Below are positions 6,755 through 14,914 of a stretch of DNA of 40,342 nucleotides, one piece after another. The DNA is from Cupriavidus respiraculi (GTDB lineage Bacteria > Pseudomonadota > Gammaproteobacteria > Burkholderiales > Burkholderiaceae), in contig NZ_CAJZAH010000011.1 of the NCBI RefSeq assembly GCF_914271545.1, positions 1 to 40,342 of the forward strand, given 5' to 3'. The notes beneath the pieces are model-generated. The model worked only from the letters and a program-made list of their open reading frames with translations. It ran no database searches and was not told the origin of the DNA. Numbering within the stretch: the stretch's first letter is position 1; every line of letters begins with the position of its first letter. A program made the translations under genes and the position numbers.

Positions 6755-6771
6755 CAGGGTTTCAGTAGATT
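6743..6771 (+). promoter_or_regulatory. Candidate late promoter (pR'-like)
   Basis: TTGAAA (6743-6748, 5 of 6 to consensus) and TAGATT (6766-6771, 4 of 6) are 17 bases apart. The start would be about 6778, some 30 bases before a clear intrinsic terminator. The -35 lies in the last codons of the Q-like gene. The promoter-terminator-long leader order matches the targets of Q proteins. Called by eye. Confidence 0.5.
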
Positions 6772-6808
6772 TCGGCTACGCTGTGGTTTCAGTGCGTGCA
6801 GCGAAACA

Positions 6809-6844
6809 AAGCCCGATCCGGTTCCTCGACTGGTCGGGCTTTTT
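6809..6844 (+). terminator. Intrinsic terminator in the late leader (tR'-like)
   Basis: Stem AAGCCCGA (6809-6816) pairs with TCGGGCTT (6834-6841), followed by T residues to 6844. It lies about 30-65 bases downstream of the candidate late promoter and would stop late transcription until the Q-like protein modifies the polymerase. Confidence 0.8.
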
Positions 6845-7013
6845 GCATTCTCGGCGATGGGGCGCAGGGGATGCGGTCGGCGCTCACGCACTCGCTGGCA
6901 GACCGGTGTCTGCCTCGTTCCGCTGATGCGCAGCGGGATGGAATCGGTAGGCCAACGGGCGCCGCATCGCCGCCGGATCCGTAACCGGCAACGTTTCGCA
7001 GTTGTCTCCTCCC

Positions 7014-7076
7014 GCCCGCGCTCGCGGGCTTTCACGTTGGGCCGGCGCCTTCGGGTTGCCGGCCCAATGTCTTTTT
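7014..7076 (+). terminator. Two further hairpins in the late leader
   Basis: GCCCGCG/CGCGGGC (7014-7029, followed by TTT) and a perfect 10-bp stem TTGGGCCGGC/GCCGGCCCAA (7037-7067, followed by TGTCTTTTT to 7076). The 19-base unit GCCCGCGCTCGCGGGCTTT at 7014-7032 recurs exactly at 27380-27398 before the endolysin gene. No gene is supported between 6755 and 7087, so this stretch is best read as a late leader. Confidence 0.65.
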
Positions 7077-7087
7077 GGGATTCCGTC

Positions 7088-7264
7088 ATGGCCCGTTGCA
7101 CTGTTCGCGTTCGGCTGGTGCGCGCCTGGTGGCTCGCGCCGTTCCTCTGTGCTGCTCGACTGTGCATCGCCGCCGCGCGTTGTTCACCTGAGCCGGAGTG
7201 GATCGGCCGCGTTGTGGCGCGGGGCTTTCGCGTTCGCGTGGATGTCGACGAGAGCGTGCGCTGA
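7088..7264 (+). CDS. Small basic protein, possible membrane association
   Basis: A 58-residue ORF from ATG 7088 (MARCTVRVRLVRAWWLAPFL...) whose stop overlaps the HNH start (TGATG at 7262-7266). It is Arg-rich at both ends with a short hydrophobic, Cys-containing centre. The tight coupling to the HNH gene supports translation, but the ribosome-binding site is weak. Function unknown. Confidence 0.5.
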   Translation: MARCTVRVRLVRAWWLAPFLCAARLCIAAARCSPEPEWIGRVVARGFRVRVDVDESVR

Positions 7265-7638
7265 TGCCGAGCAAAGCGCCTCGGCCGTGCCGGCATCCGG
7301 GTTGCCCGCGCTACGCGGCCGGCGGCACCGCTTACTGCGCGGACCATGCGGTCAAGCGCAGCACCGAGGCGGAGGAGCGCCGCGGCAGTTCAGCGGCGCG
7401 CGGCTATGGAGGGAAGTGGCAGCGAGAGCGCGCCGAGTACCTCAAGGCGAATCCCATTTGTGTCGAGCATCGCAAGGCTGGGCGCATCGTGCCGGCCACC
7501 GTGGTCGACCACATCGTGCCCCACAAGGGTGACCAGCGACTGTTCTGGCGCCGAAGCAACTGGCAGGCGCTGTGCAAGTCGTGCCACGACCGCAAGACCG
7601 CGCGCGAGGACGGCGGCTTCGGCAACCGGCGCTGCTGA
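7264..7638 (+). CDS. HNH endonuclease associated with terminase
   Basis: A 124-residue HNH nuclease. The N-terminus carries Cys/His pairs (CRHPGCPRYAAGGTAYCADH) typical of the zinc-supported phage HNH family. The core reads VVDHIVPHKGD...NWQALCKSCHDRKT, giving the His-Asn-His metal-binding ββα fold. Position just before the P27-type terminase small subunit matches HK97-like phages, where such HNH proteins are required for cos cleavage and packaging. A homing role is less likely here. Confidence 0.9.
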   Translation: MPSKAPRPCRHPGCPRYAAGGTAYCADHAVKRSTEAEERRGSSAARGYGGKWQRERAEYLKANPICVEHRKAGRIVPATVVDHIVPHKGDQRLFWRRSNWQALCKSCHDRKTAREDGGFGNRRC

Positions 7639-7823
7639 CCGCGCGCGGGTAGGGGGGGGGGTGGGTCAATCTCTGGCGGCCTTCCGAGCCTAGACCGCGC
7701 TCCAGGTGGATTTTTGAGAGCAGTGATTTTGAAAGAGGGGGGGGTAAGAAATATCCGCCTCATAGAGAGCATGAAAACGGGCCGGAGATCGTTTTCGGTG
7801 CCTCGCATGAAAAGGAGCTGTCT
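7639..7823. other. Candidate cos/packaging region
   Basis: A 185-bp non-coding gap between HNH and terminase holds two long G runs: ten G at 7652-7661 and eight at 7737-7744. HNH/P27-terminase phages usually carry cos at this location. No cohesive-end sequence can be proven from one molecule. AAAAGGAG upstream of 7824 is the terminase ribosome-binding site. Confidence 0.4.
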
Positions 7824-8327
7824 ATGGGCCTGCAAGACCTCGGCCTGCCGGACGACGAGGGCGATACCCCGGCGGTCCCCTCTGGTGGCAATGGAAAGGA
7901 CTCGCCGCAATCGCCGCCGGGCGCCCACCTCACCCCGCGCGAGCGCAAGGTGTGGGACTACATCTGCGGCGTGCTGCGCGACGAGGGCATCCCGCACAAG
8001 ACGGCGGGCATCGCCATCACCATCATCTGCAAGACCTTCGTGCAGTACGTGCGTACCGAGCTGGAGCTGCGTCAGTTCATCGAAGGCAACGGCGGATCCA
8101 TCCTGGTGAAGTCGCAAAAGAGCGAGTACACCCAGCCGCACCCGCTCTACTACGCGGCGCGGGACATCAAGCAGGAGTTGCTGAAATGGCTACCGGAGGC
8201 ATGTCTGAGCCTGCCCTCGGCGGTGATGGCTCGCGCCAAGCTGGGGGACGCGGGCAAGCAGGACGACCTGTTCGACGACCTGGTCGAGCACGGCCGCGCC
8301 GATCGAAGAAGCGCGTTGACGCACTGA
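7824..8327 (+). CDS. Terminase small subunit, P27 family
   Basis: A 167-residue protein. The pattern LTPRERKVWDYICGVLRDEGIPHKT, then YYAARDIKQELLKWLPEACLSLPSAVMARAKLG, fits phage terminase small subunits of the P27 type, which recognise the packaging site and bring in the large subunit. A strong ribosome-binding site (AAAAGGAG) precedes ATG 7824. Its 3' end overlaps the most likely large-subunit start. Confidence 0.9.
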   Translation: MGLQDLGLPDDEGDTPAVPSGGNGKDSPQSPPGAHLTPRERKVWDYICGVLRDEGIPHKTAGIAITIICKTFVQYVRTELELRQFIEGNGGSILVKSQKSEYTQPHPLYYAARDIKQELLKWLPEACLSLPSAVMARAKLGDAGKQDDLFDDLVEHGRADRRSALTH

Positions 8328-10042
8328 CCCCTGCCGAGCTGCAGGAGTGGGACCAGTCCTACGGACTGCCCGTGCTGCGCGGCGAGATCGTGGTGGGCGA
8401 GCTGGTCTACCTGGCTGTCGAGCGGCATTACCGTGACCTGCGGGACGGTCACAAGCGCGGCCTGCACTTCAGTCCTGGCCATGCCTGGCATGTGATCCGC
8501 TACATCGAACGGTATTTCGTTCACATCAAGGGCTCCCTGGCTGGCACGCCCATCCTGCTCGATCCCTGGCAAAAGTTCTGGACCGCGGTGCTGTACGGCT
8601 GGCTGCGCGACGACGGCGCGCGGCGTTTCAGCCGCGGCTATGAGGAGGTCGCTCGCAAGAACGGCAAGAGCACCTGGAAGGGGCCGCAGGGCGCGTACCT
8701 GTTCATGATGGACGATGAGCCGGGCGCGGAAGTGTACGCGGTGGCCACCACGCGAGAGCAGGCCATGTCGGTGTTCAAGCCCGCCTTCGACAACGTCCGC
8801 AAGTGGGCGCGGCGCTCCGCCGGCATCAAGCGGTCCTTCAAGATCCACGAGGGCAAGAACCTGGAGCAGATCACCGGCGACACCTCGGTGTTCAAGCCGC
8901 TGCCGGCCAACGCCGAGTCGCTCGATGGTCTGAACCCGCACGCCATTCTGTTCGATGAGCTGCACGCGCAGAAGACGCCCGAGGTGTGGGAAGTCATGGA
9001 GTCCGCGCTGGGCGCGCGGCGCCAGCCGCTGTTGTCGGCCATCACTACCGCCGGCTTCATCCTCGATGGCATCTGCACGCAGATCCGCAAGTACCTGATC
9101 GACGTGCTGCGCGGCGATACCGAGGACGACGCATTCTTCGGCTACGTCTACACGCTGGACGAAGCCGACGACCCGTTCGATGAGGCTGTGTGGGCCAAGG
9201 CCAACCCAGGACTCGGGCTGTCGAAGCATCTCCACTACATGCGGACGATGGCCAAGAAGGCGAAGGCGCTGCCCAGTGCCCGCGCCAACTTCATGACCAA
9301 GGACTTGAACCTGTGGGTCAACGATGCCGAGGGATGGCTGGACCCGGCCACGTGGGACAAGGGCGGCAAGAAATTCGACCCGCGCATCCTGGATGGGCGC
9401 CGCTGCTATGGCGGCATCGACCTGTCGTCGACGCAGGATCTGACCGCGTTCGCGTTGGTCTTCCCACCGGCGGACGATGACCCGGACGGCCCCTGGTATG
9501 TCCTGGTGCAGACGTGGTGCCCGCAGGAGAAGGTCGATACGCAGGCCGGCGCCGACCGCGCGGATTACAAGGGCTGGGCAGCTGGCGGCTGGCTTTCGGT
9601 GACGCCGGGCGCGATCACCGACCACCGGCCGGTCAAGGAAGCTGTGCTGGCCGCGCGCGATCGGTACGACCTGGCCGAATGCGGGTTCGACGTGTGGAAC
9701 AGCAGCCAGCTGGTCGGCGAGTTGCTCGATGAGGGCGTGCCCATGGTCGAGGTTCCGCAGAACACCCACGGCATGTATCCGGGCGCCAAGCGTTTGGAGG
9801 AGCTGGTCTACGGCAAGAGACTGCGACACGGCGGCAACCCGGTGCTGCGCTGGGCGGCCATCAACGTGTCGCTGCTGTTCGACAGCAACGGCAATTTCCG
9901 CCCCGACAAGAAGCGGTCGCGGGCGCGCGGCCGTATCGACCCCGCCGTTGCGACGGTAATGGCCCTCAGTCGCGCCGCGGTGCTCGAGGAACGCCTGTTC
10001 TCTCTGAGCGACCTCGACGATGACGACATTCTGACGATGTGA
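8186..10042 (+). CDS. Terminase large subunit (HK97-like)
   Basis: The motor ATPase and nuclease that packages DNA. Clear family sequence begins near 8315 (VDALTPAELQEWDQ). Walker A is RKNGKS (about residues 157-162 from this start) and Walker B ILFDE (Asp257-Glu258). The C-terminal nuclease begins at GGIDLSSTQDLTAFALV. The start is uncertain. ATG 8186 has AGGAG eight bases upstream but overlaps the small-subunit gene by 142 bp, and the first ~43 residues look like out-of-frame sequence. ATG 8201 or a CTG at 8324 are alternatives. Confidence 0.9.
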   Translation: MATGGMSEPALGGDGSRQAGGRGQAGRPVRRPGRARPRRSKKRVDALTPAELQEWDQSYGLPVLRGEIVVGELVYLAVERHYRDLRDGHKRGLHFSPGHAWHVIRYIERYFVHIKGSLAGTPILLDPWQKFWTAVLYGWLRDDGARRFSRGYEEVARKNGKSTWKGPQGAYLFMMDDEPGAEVYAVATTREQAMSVFKPAFDNVRKWARRSAGIKRSFKIHEGKNLEQITGDTSVFKPLPANAESLDGLNPHAILFDELHAQKTPEVWEVMESALGARRQPLLSAITTAGFILDGICTQIRKYLIDVLRGDTEDDAFFGYVYTLDEADDPFDEAVWAKANPGLGLSKHLHYMRTMAKKAKALPSARANFMTKDLNLWVNDAEGWLDPATWDKGGKKFDPRILDGRRCYGGIDLSSTQDLTAFALVFPPADDDPDGPWYVLVQTWCPQEKVDTQAGADRADYKGWAAGGWLSVTPGAITDHRPVKEAVLAARDRYDLAECGFDVWNSSQLVGELLDEGVPMVEVPQNTHGMYPGAKRLEELVYGKRLRHGGNPVLRWAAINVSLLFDSNGNFRPDKKRSRARGRIDPAVATVMALSRAAVLEERLFSLSDLDDDDILTM

Positions 10043-10043
10043 C

Positions 10044-10199
10044 ATGAAAACACTGCTGACCGATGTGGTCGGCCTGGGGGGCCTCGGCTGCCTGGGCGCC
10101 GGCCTGTACCTGCAATTCGGCGCCGGGCCAGCCCTCATGGGTGTGGGCGCGCTGCTGCTGGGCGGCGCGGTGCGCGCTGCTGCCGGGAGGGGGCGATGA
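10044..10199 (+). CDS. 51-residue membrane protein between terminase and portal
   Basis: A short ORF starting at ATG 10044, one base after the terminase stop. It reads MKTLLTDVVGLGGLGCLGAG... with two hydrophobic Gly/Leu-rich segments (about residues 8-24 and 27-43) and a basic end (AAAGRGR). Its stop TGA overlaps the portal ATG (ATGA at 10196), which argues strongly that it is translated. Function unknown; similar tiny membrane proteins occur at this place in other HK97-like phages. Confidence 0.7.
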   Translation: MKTLLTDVVGLGGLGCLGAGLYLQFGAGPALMGVGALLLGGAVRAAAGRGR

Positions 10200-11419
10200 T
10201 CCTGGACACCCTGTTCGAGTCTCGCAGTTTGGAGAACCCATCGGTGCCGCTGACCGGTCAGAACCTGCATGAGTACCTGCGGGGCGATGGCGGCGTGCCA
10301 GTGACCGAGCTGACCGCCATGCGACTGCCGGCGGCGTATGCGTGCATCAACGTGCTGGCCACCGCGCTGGCGCAGCTGCCGGCCGTGGTGATGCGCCGGA
10401 CCGGCAACCGGATCGAGCCGGCCACCGATCACCCGGCGTACTACCTGCTGCAGGATGCGCCGAACGACTGGCAGACCAGCTACAAGTGGCGCGAAACCAA
10501 GCAGGCGCACGTTTGCGGCTGGGGCAACGGATACAGCTACATCCGTCGCAACGCCGCCGGCGAGCTGGTGGCGCTGGAGCGCCGTCTCCCGTGGGCGACG
10601 AGTCTGGTGCAGATCGGTCCGCGCTGGACCTATGCGACGCTCGACGACGACGAGCGACCGCAATCGGTGGCGCTCGAGGACATGATCCACATCCGGGCGC
10701 TTGGCTCCGATGGCCGCACCGGCATTAGTCCTGTGCGCCAGCACGCCGAAACCATCGGCCTCGGACTGTCGGTGCAGCGCTACGGCAAGGAGTTCTTCGA
10801 CGGCGGTGGACGGCCCACCGGGCTGCTGACCGTGAAGGGCGACTTGAAAGAGGCGAGCTGGGAGCGGCTCAAGTCGTTCTGGAATAAGGCGGTGACCCGC
10901 CTGAAGCAGTCGGACAACAAGACGCTGCTGCTGCCGGCGGAGCTGGACTACAAGACGATCAGCATCGCGCCCGAGGACGCGCAGTTCCTGGAGACGCGCA
11001 AGCTGACCCGGTCGGAGATCGCCAGCATCTACAACGTGCCGGCGCACATGATCAACGATCTGGAGCGCGCCACCTTCACCAACATCAGCGAGCAGGCGGT
11101 GGGCTTCGTGCGCCACACGATGATGCCTTGGGTGGTGAACTGGGAGCAGGAGCTGAACCGCAAGCTGTTCACTCGCGCAGAGCGGGCGGCCGGCTACTAC
11201 GTGCGCCTGAACCTTGCGGCCTTGCTGCGCGGCACGCCGAAAGAGCGTGCGGAGTTTTACCACTACGCCATCACGGATGGCTGGATGGACCGTAACGAAG
11301 TGCGCGAGCAGGAGGATCTGAACCCGCGCGACGGTCTGGACGACCTGCTCATCAGCGTCAACGCCAAGCCGGCGACCGATATTGCCGCGCCCGCTCCCGG
11401 GCCGGCCGACAACCCGTAG
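10196..11419 (+). CDS. Portal protein (HK97 family)
   Basis: A 407-residue protein of the HK97 portal family, forming the dodecameric DNA channel at the capsid vertex. Family signatures include LPAAYACINVLATALAQLP near the N-terminus, GRTGISPV, and FLETRKLTRSEIASIYNVPAHMI in the C-terminal half. Length is typical. It is followed by the protease and capsid genes, the standard HK97 order. Confidence 0.95.
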   Translation: MILDTLFESRSLENPSVPLTGQNLHEYLRGDGGVPVTELTAMRLPAAYACINVLATALAQLPAVVMRRTGNRIEPATDHPAYYLLQDAPNDWQTSYKWRETKQAHVCGWGNGYSYIRRNAAGELVALERRLPWATSLVQIGPRWTYATLDDDERPQSVALEDMIHIRALGSDGRTGISPVRQHAETIGLGLSVQRYGKEFFDGGGRPTGLLTVKGDLKEASWERLKSFWNKAVTRLKQSDNKTLLLPAELDYKTISIAPEDAQFLETRKLTRSEIASIYNVPAHMINDLERATFTNISEQAVGFVRHTMMPWVVNWEQELNRKLFTRAERAAGYYVRLNLAALLRGTPKERAEFYHYAITDGWMDRNEVREQEDLNPRDGLDDLLISVNAKPATDIAAPAPGPADNP

Positions 11420-11428
11420 GGGCACTCC

Positions 11429-12040
11429 ATGCAAGACATCGAAAAGCGCACGCTGCCCGGGCAGCTGTGCGAACTGCGCTCGTCCGAAGGCGGCGCAGCG
11501 CAGCCGACGACCATTTACGGCTATGGCGCCGTCTTCAACACGCGCAGCGCTCCCATCATGGGGCTGTTCGTGGAGGAGATCGCGCCGGGCGCGTTCGACG
11601 ACGTGCTCGGTGACGACGTGCGGGCGCTGTTCAATCACGACCCGAACTTTGTGCTTGGTCGCACGCGCAGCAACACGCTGCAGCTGACGATCGACACGCG
11701 GGGGCTGGCGTACACGGTCACGCCGCCCGACACGCAGACCGTGCGCGACCTGGTGCTCGCGCCGATGGCGCGGGGCGACATCAACGGCTCCAGCTTCCGC
11801 TTCATCGTTGCCAGCGACGGCGACGAGTGGCGCCAGGAGGGCGAGCTGGTGGTGCGCCGCATTCACCGGTTCCGCTCCCTGATCGACGTATCTCCGGTCA
11901 CCTATCCGGCATACGACGAAAGCCCGTCGGCCCAGCGCTCGCTGGAAGCCTGGCGGCAGGCCCGCGAAGAGAAGGCGCACATCGCGGCAGTAACCCAGCG
12001 TCGCGCACGCGAACGCATCCTTGACCTCATCAATATCTGA
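11429..12040 (+). CDS. Prohead maturation protease (HK97 family)
   Basis: A 203-residue serine protease of the HK97/U35 type. The His is in ALFNHDPNFVLGR, the nucleophile Ser in GSSFRF, and PVTYPAYDES follows as in relatives. It degrades the capsid delta domain before expansion. It sits between portal and major capsid genes. Confidence 0.93.
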   Translation: MQDIEKRTLPGQLCELRSSEGGAAQPTTIYGYGAVFNTRSAPIMGLFVEEIAPGAFDDVLGDDVRALFNHDPNFVLGRTRSNTLQLTIDTRGLAYTVTPPDTQTVRDLVLAPMARGDINGSSFRFIVASDGDEWRQEGELVVRRIHRFRSLIDVSPVTYPAYDESPSAQRSLEAWRQAREEKAHIAAVTQRRARERILDLINI

Positions 12041-12051
12041 ACGGAGAAGTT

Positions 12052-13296
12052 ATGACCCTGGCTGAACTGAAGCAAAAGCGTGCCAAGATCGCGGCCGAAA
12101 TGCGCTCGCTGCACGAATCGATCGGCGACGCCGCCTGGACCGACGAGCAGCGCTCGCGCTGGGAATCCATGAAGGCGGACTTGAAGCAGCACGACGAGAA
12201 GATCGACCGCGAGGAGCAGCTGCGCCAGACCGAGCAGCGCTACGTCGAGACCAATACCGACGACCTGGCAGCGCGGGCGCGTCAGGCCGCCGCATTGACC
12301 GGCGGGGCGCCGGCCACCGGCAGTGACGATGAGCGCCGCTCGGCGGCCTTCGACCGCTTCGTGCGCGAGGGCCTCGGCGAGCTGTCGCCGGAGGAGCGCC
12401 AGATCATGAGCGAGATGCGGGCGCAAGCCGCGGGCGTCGGTGACAAGGGCGGCTACACCGTGCCCAAGACCTTCCTCGCTCGGGTGATCGAGTCGATGGT
12501 GTCCTACGGCGGCATCGCCGGCGTATCGCAGATCCTCGTGACCGATGGCGGCAACCCCATCGAGTGGCCGGTCGGCTTGGGCGTCGACGAAGAGGGCGAG
12601 CTGATCGGCGAGAACACCGATGCGGCCGAGGGCGACGTTGAGTTCGGCATGGGATCGCTGGGCTCGCACAAGCTGTCGTCCAAGGTGATCCGCGTCAGCA
12701 ACGAGCTGCTGGGCGACTCGGGCATCGACATCGAGGGATTCCTGGCCGGCCGCATCGGCTCGCGCATCGGCCGTGCGGAATCCCGCCTGATTGTCCAGGG
12801 TACCGGCGTTGGCACGCCGGCCCAGCCCAAGGGTCTGGAGCAGTCGGTCATCATCACGCGCAACACCGCGGCCGCTACCAAGGTCACCTGGCAGGAGGTC
12901 AACACCCTGATCCACGCCGTGGATCCGGCCTATCGCAACGCGCCCCAGTTCCGGCTGGCGTTCAACGATCAGACCCTCCAGGTGCTGGAAGAGCTGGTCG
13001 ATGGCCAGGGCCGGCCGCTGTGGCTGCCCGGCCTGGACGCCTCGGCGCCGCCGATGATCCTCAAGCAGCGCTACGTCGTCGACCAGGCGATCGCAGGCAT
13101 TGCCGCTGGTGCCAAGTTCATGTACGCCGGCGACTTCAGCCAGTTCGTAATTCGTCGCGTGCGCTACATGGCGATCAAGCGGCTGGTCGAGCGCTTCGCC
13201 GAATACGACCAGACCGGCTTCCTGGCATTCCACCGCTTCGGCTGCGTCTTGCAGGACCTGTCGGCGATGGCGGCACTGGTCGGCAAGCCGGCCTAA
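12052..13296 (+). CDS. Major capsid protein (HK97 fold)
   Basis: A 414-residue capsid precursor. Residues 1 to about 75 form a charged coiled-coil delta (scaffold) domain (LAELKQKRAKIAAEM...). The mature part begins around residue 100-125, with the family motif GDKGGYTVPKTFLARVIE. The C-terminal segment (FNDQTLQVLEELVDGQGRPLW) also fits. The protease cut site cannot be fixed by eye. A good ribosome-binding site (GGAGAA) precedes it. Confidence 0.95.
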   Translation: MTLAELKQKRAKIAAEMRSLHESIGDAAWTDEQRSRWESMKADLKQHDEKIDREEQLRQTEQRYVETNTDDLAARARQAAALTGGAPATGSDDERRSAAFDRFVREGLGELSPEERQIMSEMRAQAAGVGDKGGYTVPKTFLARVIESMVSYGGIAGVSQILVTDGGNPIEWPVGLGVDEEGELIGENTDAAEGDVEFGMGSLGSHKLSSKVIRVSNELLGDSGIDIEGFLAGRIGSRIGRAESRLIVQGTGVGTPAQPKGLEQSVIITRNTAAATKVTWQEVNTLIHAVDPAYRNAPQFRLAFNDQTLQVLEELVDGQGRPLWLPGLDASAPPMILKQRYVVDQAIAGIAAGAKFMYAGDFSQFVIRRVRYMAIKRLVERFAEYDQTGFLAFHRFGCVLQDLSAMAALVGKPA

Positions 13297-13330
13297 CTCG
13301 AGGCGGGCCGCTCGCGCGGCCCGGATCAGC

Positions 13331-13651
13331 ATGATCCCACTTCCACAGATCCGCGAGCAGCTCAAGATCGATGACGACCAGGTCAGCGATGCGCTGCTGC
13401 AGCGGTGGCTCGGCGCGGCACAGCGCTACGTCGAGAACCGGATCAACCGGACGCTGTATCCGCCGGGCCAGGCGTTGCCTGCGGATGCTCCCGCCAACGC
13501 GCTACAGCTCGGCGACGACATTGCCCTGGCGATGCTGCTGCTGATCGGCCATTGGGACAGCAACCGCTCCGACACCACCGAGGTGGACATCAAGTCCATC
13601 CCGGCCGGCGTGACGGCGCTGATCGAGCCGTACCGCTGGTTCTTCGAATAG
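13331..13651 (+). CDS. Head-tail connector (gp6-like)
   Basis: A 106-residue, helical protein (MIPLPQIREQLKIDDDQVSDALLQRWLGAAQRYVENRINR) matching phage gp6-like connector/DNA-packaging proteins that form a ring below the portal. It has the expected position directly after the capsid gene. Confidence 0.88.
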   Translation: MIPLPQIREQLKIDDDQVSDALLQRWLGAAQRYVENRINRTLYPPGQALPADAPANALQLGDDIALAMLLLIGHWDSNRSDTTEVDIKSIPAGVTALIEPYRWFFE

Positions 13652-13659
13652 GGGCGGCC

Positions 13660-13986
13660 ATGGAGCTGGGCAAGTACAACCGCCGGATTACGCTGCAGCG
13701 CCTGCAGCCGGGCCAGCGGCCGACCGGACAGCCAGTAGACGAATGGGTCGACGTGGCCCGCCCTTGGGCGTGGATCCGCGGAAAAAGCGGGCGCGAAACC
13801 ATCGCGGCCGACATGGAAGTCGCCGAGACCTCCTACAGCATGCGGATCCGGTACCGGGCCGACGTGCAAGCGGACTGGCGTGTGGCCTACGGCGGCGACG
13901 TCTACCGGATCCGGCAGGTTCTGCCGGACCTCGCGCGACGCGAGCACGTCGACCTGGTCGTCGCGCTGATCTCGGTGCAGGAGTGA
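13660..13986 (+). CDS. Head closure / head-tail adaptor
   Basis: A 108-residue protein from ATG 13660. It starts MELGKYNRRITLQRL and contains WVDVARPWAWIRGKSGRE and YRIRQVLPDLARREHVDL. This is the SPP1 gp16-like head closure (adaptor) beta-barrel family, which plugs the portal channel and docks the tail. Confidence 0.88.
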   Translation: MELGKYNRRITLQRLQPGQRPTGQPVDEWVDVARPWAWIRGKSGRETIAADMEVAETSYSMRIRYRADVQADWRVAYGGDVYRIRQVLPDLARREHVDLVVALISVQE

Positions 13987-13988
13987 CC

Positions 13989-14504
13989 ATGCTTCAGCTC
14001 AAGGGCGACCTGGTCGCCAGCCTGGAGGCACTCGATGCGGCCGTGCAGGAAAAGGTGGTCCGCTCTGCGGCGCATGCTGGCGCGGTGGTGTTCTACGAAG
14101 AGGCGCGGCGCCTGGCGCCCGTCTATGACGGCCCGCCGCGCCCCCACATCAAGCCGGGGCAGCTGCGGGACTCGATCTATCGGGCCTATGCGGAAAAGCA
14201 GTCGGACCTGCAGCGTGCGGTCTACCAAGTGAGCTGGAACGCCTACAAGGCGCCTCACGCCCATCTGCTCGAGTACGGTCACTGGCGCATCAACAAGCTG
14301 GTCAAGCTGCCGGACGGCTGGAGGGCGTTGCCGGATCGGCTCGATATCCCAGTATGGGTGCCCGGTGTCGCCTTCATTCGCCGCGCCGGCGATCGGGCGG
14401 AGGCGGCGGTAGAAGCAATGCGGCAACGTGCAGCCCAGCGCTTGGCAGAAGTGTTGGACCAGAGCGCGGGGCAGATTGCCCCGGGAGAGGCGGATGACGA
14501 TTGA
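13989..14504 (+). CDS. Neck protein (HK97 gp10-like)
   Basis: A 171-residue protein from ATG 13989. It begins with LKGDLVASLEALDAAVQEKVVRSAAHAGA and contains ARRLAPVYDGPPRPHIKPGQLRDSI and HAHLLEYGHW, signatures of HK97-gp10-like neck/tail-completion proteins. It overlaps the next gene by 11 bp. Confidence 0.88.
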   Translation: MLQLKGDLVASLEALDAAVQEKVVRSAAHAGAVVFYEEARRLAPVYDGPPRPHIKPGQLRDSIYRAYAEKQSDLQRAVYQVSWNAYKAPHAHLLEYGHWRINKLVKLPDGWRALPDRLDIPVWVPGVAFIRRAGDRAEAAVEAMRQRAAQRLAEVLDQSAGQIAPGEADDD

Positions 14505-14847
14505 GGAAACGCTGTTTGCCGTGCTGGGCGACATGGTTGGCGGTCGGGTCTTTCCCGATGAGGCGCCGGCCAACGTGCCGCGGCCCTTCGTGATCTACCA
14601 GCAGGTGGGGGGAGATCCGTTTTCATTCCTGGAGGGCGCCGCCGATGTCGCCAATGGCCGCTTCCAGATTGCCGTCTGGAGCGGAGACCGCGGTGAGGCT
14701 GGCGCCTTGTCGCGGGCCATCGCCAAACGGCTCATCGACGATCCGCGCACGCGGGCGACGCCTGTGTCCGGTGCGCTCAGTTCGCGTGAGCCTTTGACCG
14801 GCCTGTACGGCCTCATGCAGGATTTTTCCATCTGGTTCGACGTGTAG
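14494..14847 (+). CDS. Tail terminator (DUF3168-like)
   Basis: A 117-residue protein from ATG 14494, overlapping the neck gene. It carries the DUF3168 pattern VFPDEAPANVPRPFVIYQ, then FQIAVWSGDRGEAGALSRAI and the C-terminal DFSIWFDV. It is expected to cap the growing tail tube. An intrinsic terminator-like hairpin follows. Confidence 0.85.
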   Translation: MTIEETLFAVLGDMVGGRVFPDEAPANVPRPFVIYQQVGGDPFSFLEGAADVANGRFQIAVWSGDRGEAGALSRAIAKRLIDDPRTRATPVSGALSSREPLTGLYGLMQDFSIWFDV

Positions 14848-14872
14848 CGTCGGCCTGCAGCACATCCCAACC

Positions 14873-14896
14873 GGCCTGCCTCGCGCGGGCCTTTTT
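14873..14896 (+). terminator. Terminator-like hairpin before the tail tube gene
   Basis: GGCCTGC (14873-14879) pairs with GCGGGCC (14885-14891, one G-T pair), followed by five T (14892-14896) and CATTTC. The same stem-end plus T-tract plus CATTTC lies before the endolysin gene. Because it sits inside the late operon, it may tune expression or protect RNA ends. Confidence 0.6.
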
Positions 14897-14914
14897 CATT
14901 TCTAGGAGTCGCAC

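Noticed and set aside
7264-7638. HNH gene as a homing endonuclease or intron-associated element
   Set aside because: Its position just before P27-type terminase and its length match packaging-associated HNH proteins. No interrupted gene is seen.
8150-11980. Very long open frame on the minus strand (over 1200 codons) opposite terminase, portal and protease
   Set aside because: It is antisense to clearly conserved HK97-type genes. High GC keeps stop codons rare in this frame, and its composition (Arg/Gly/His/Val-rich) is that of a shadow.
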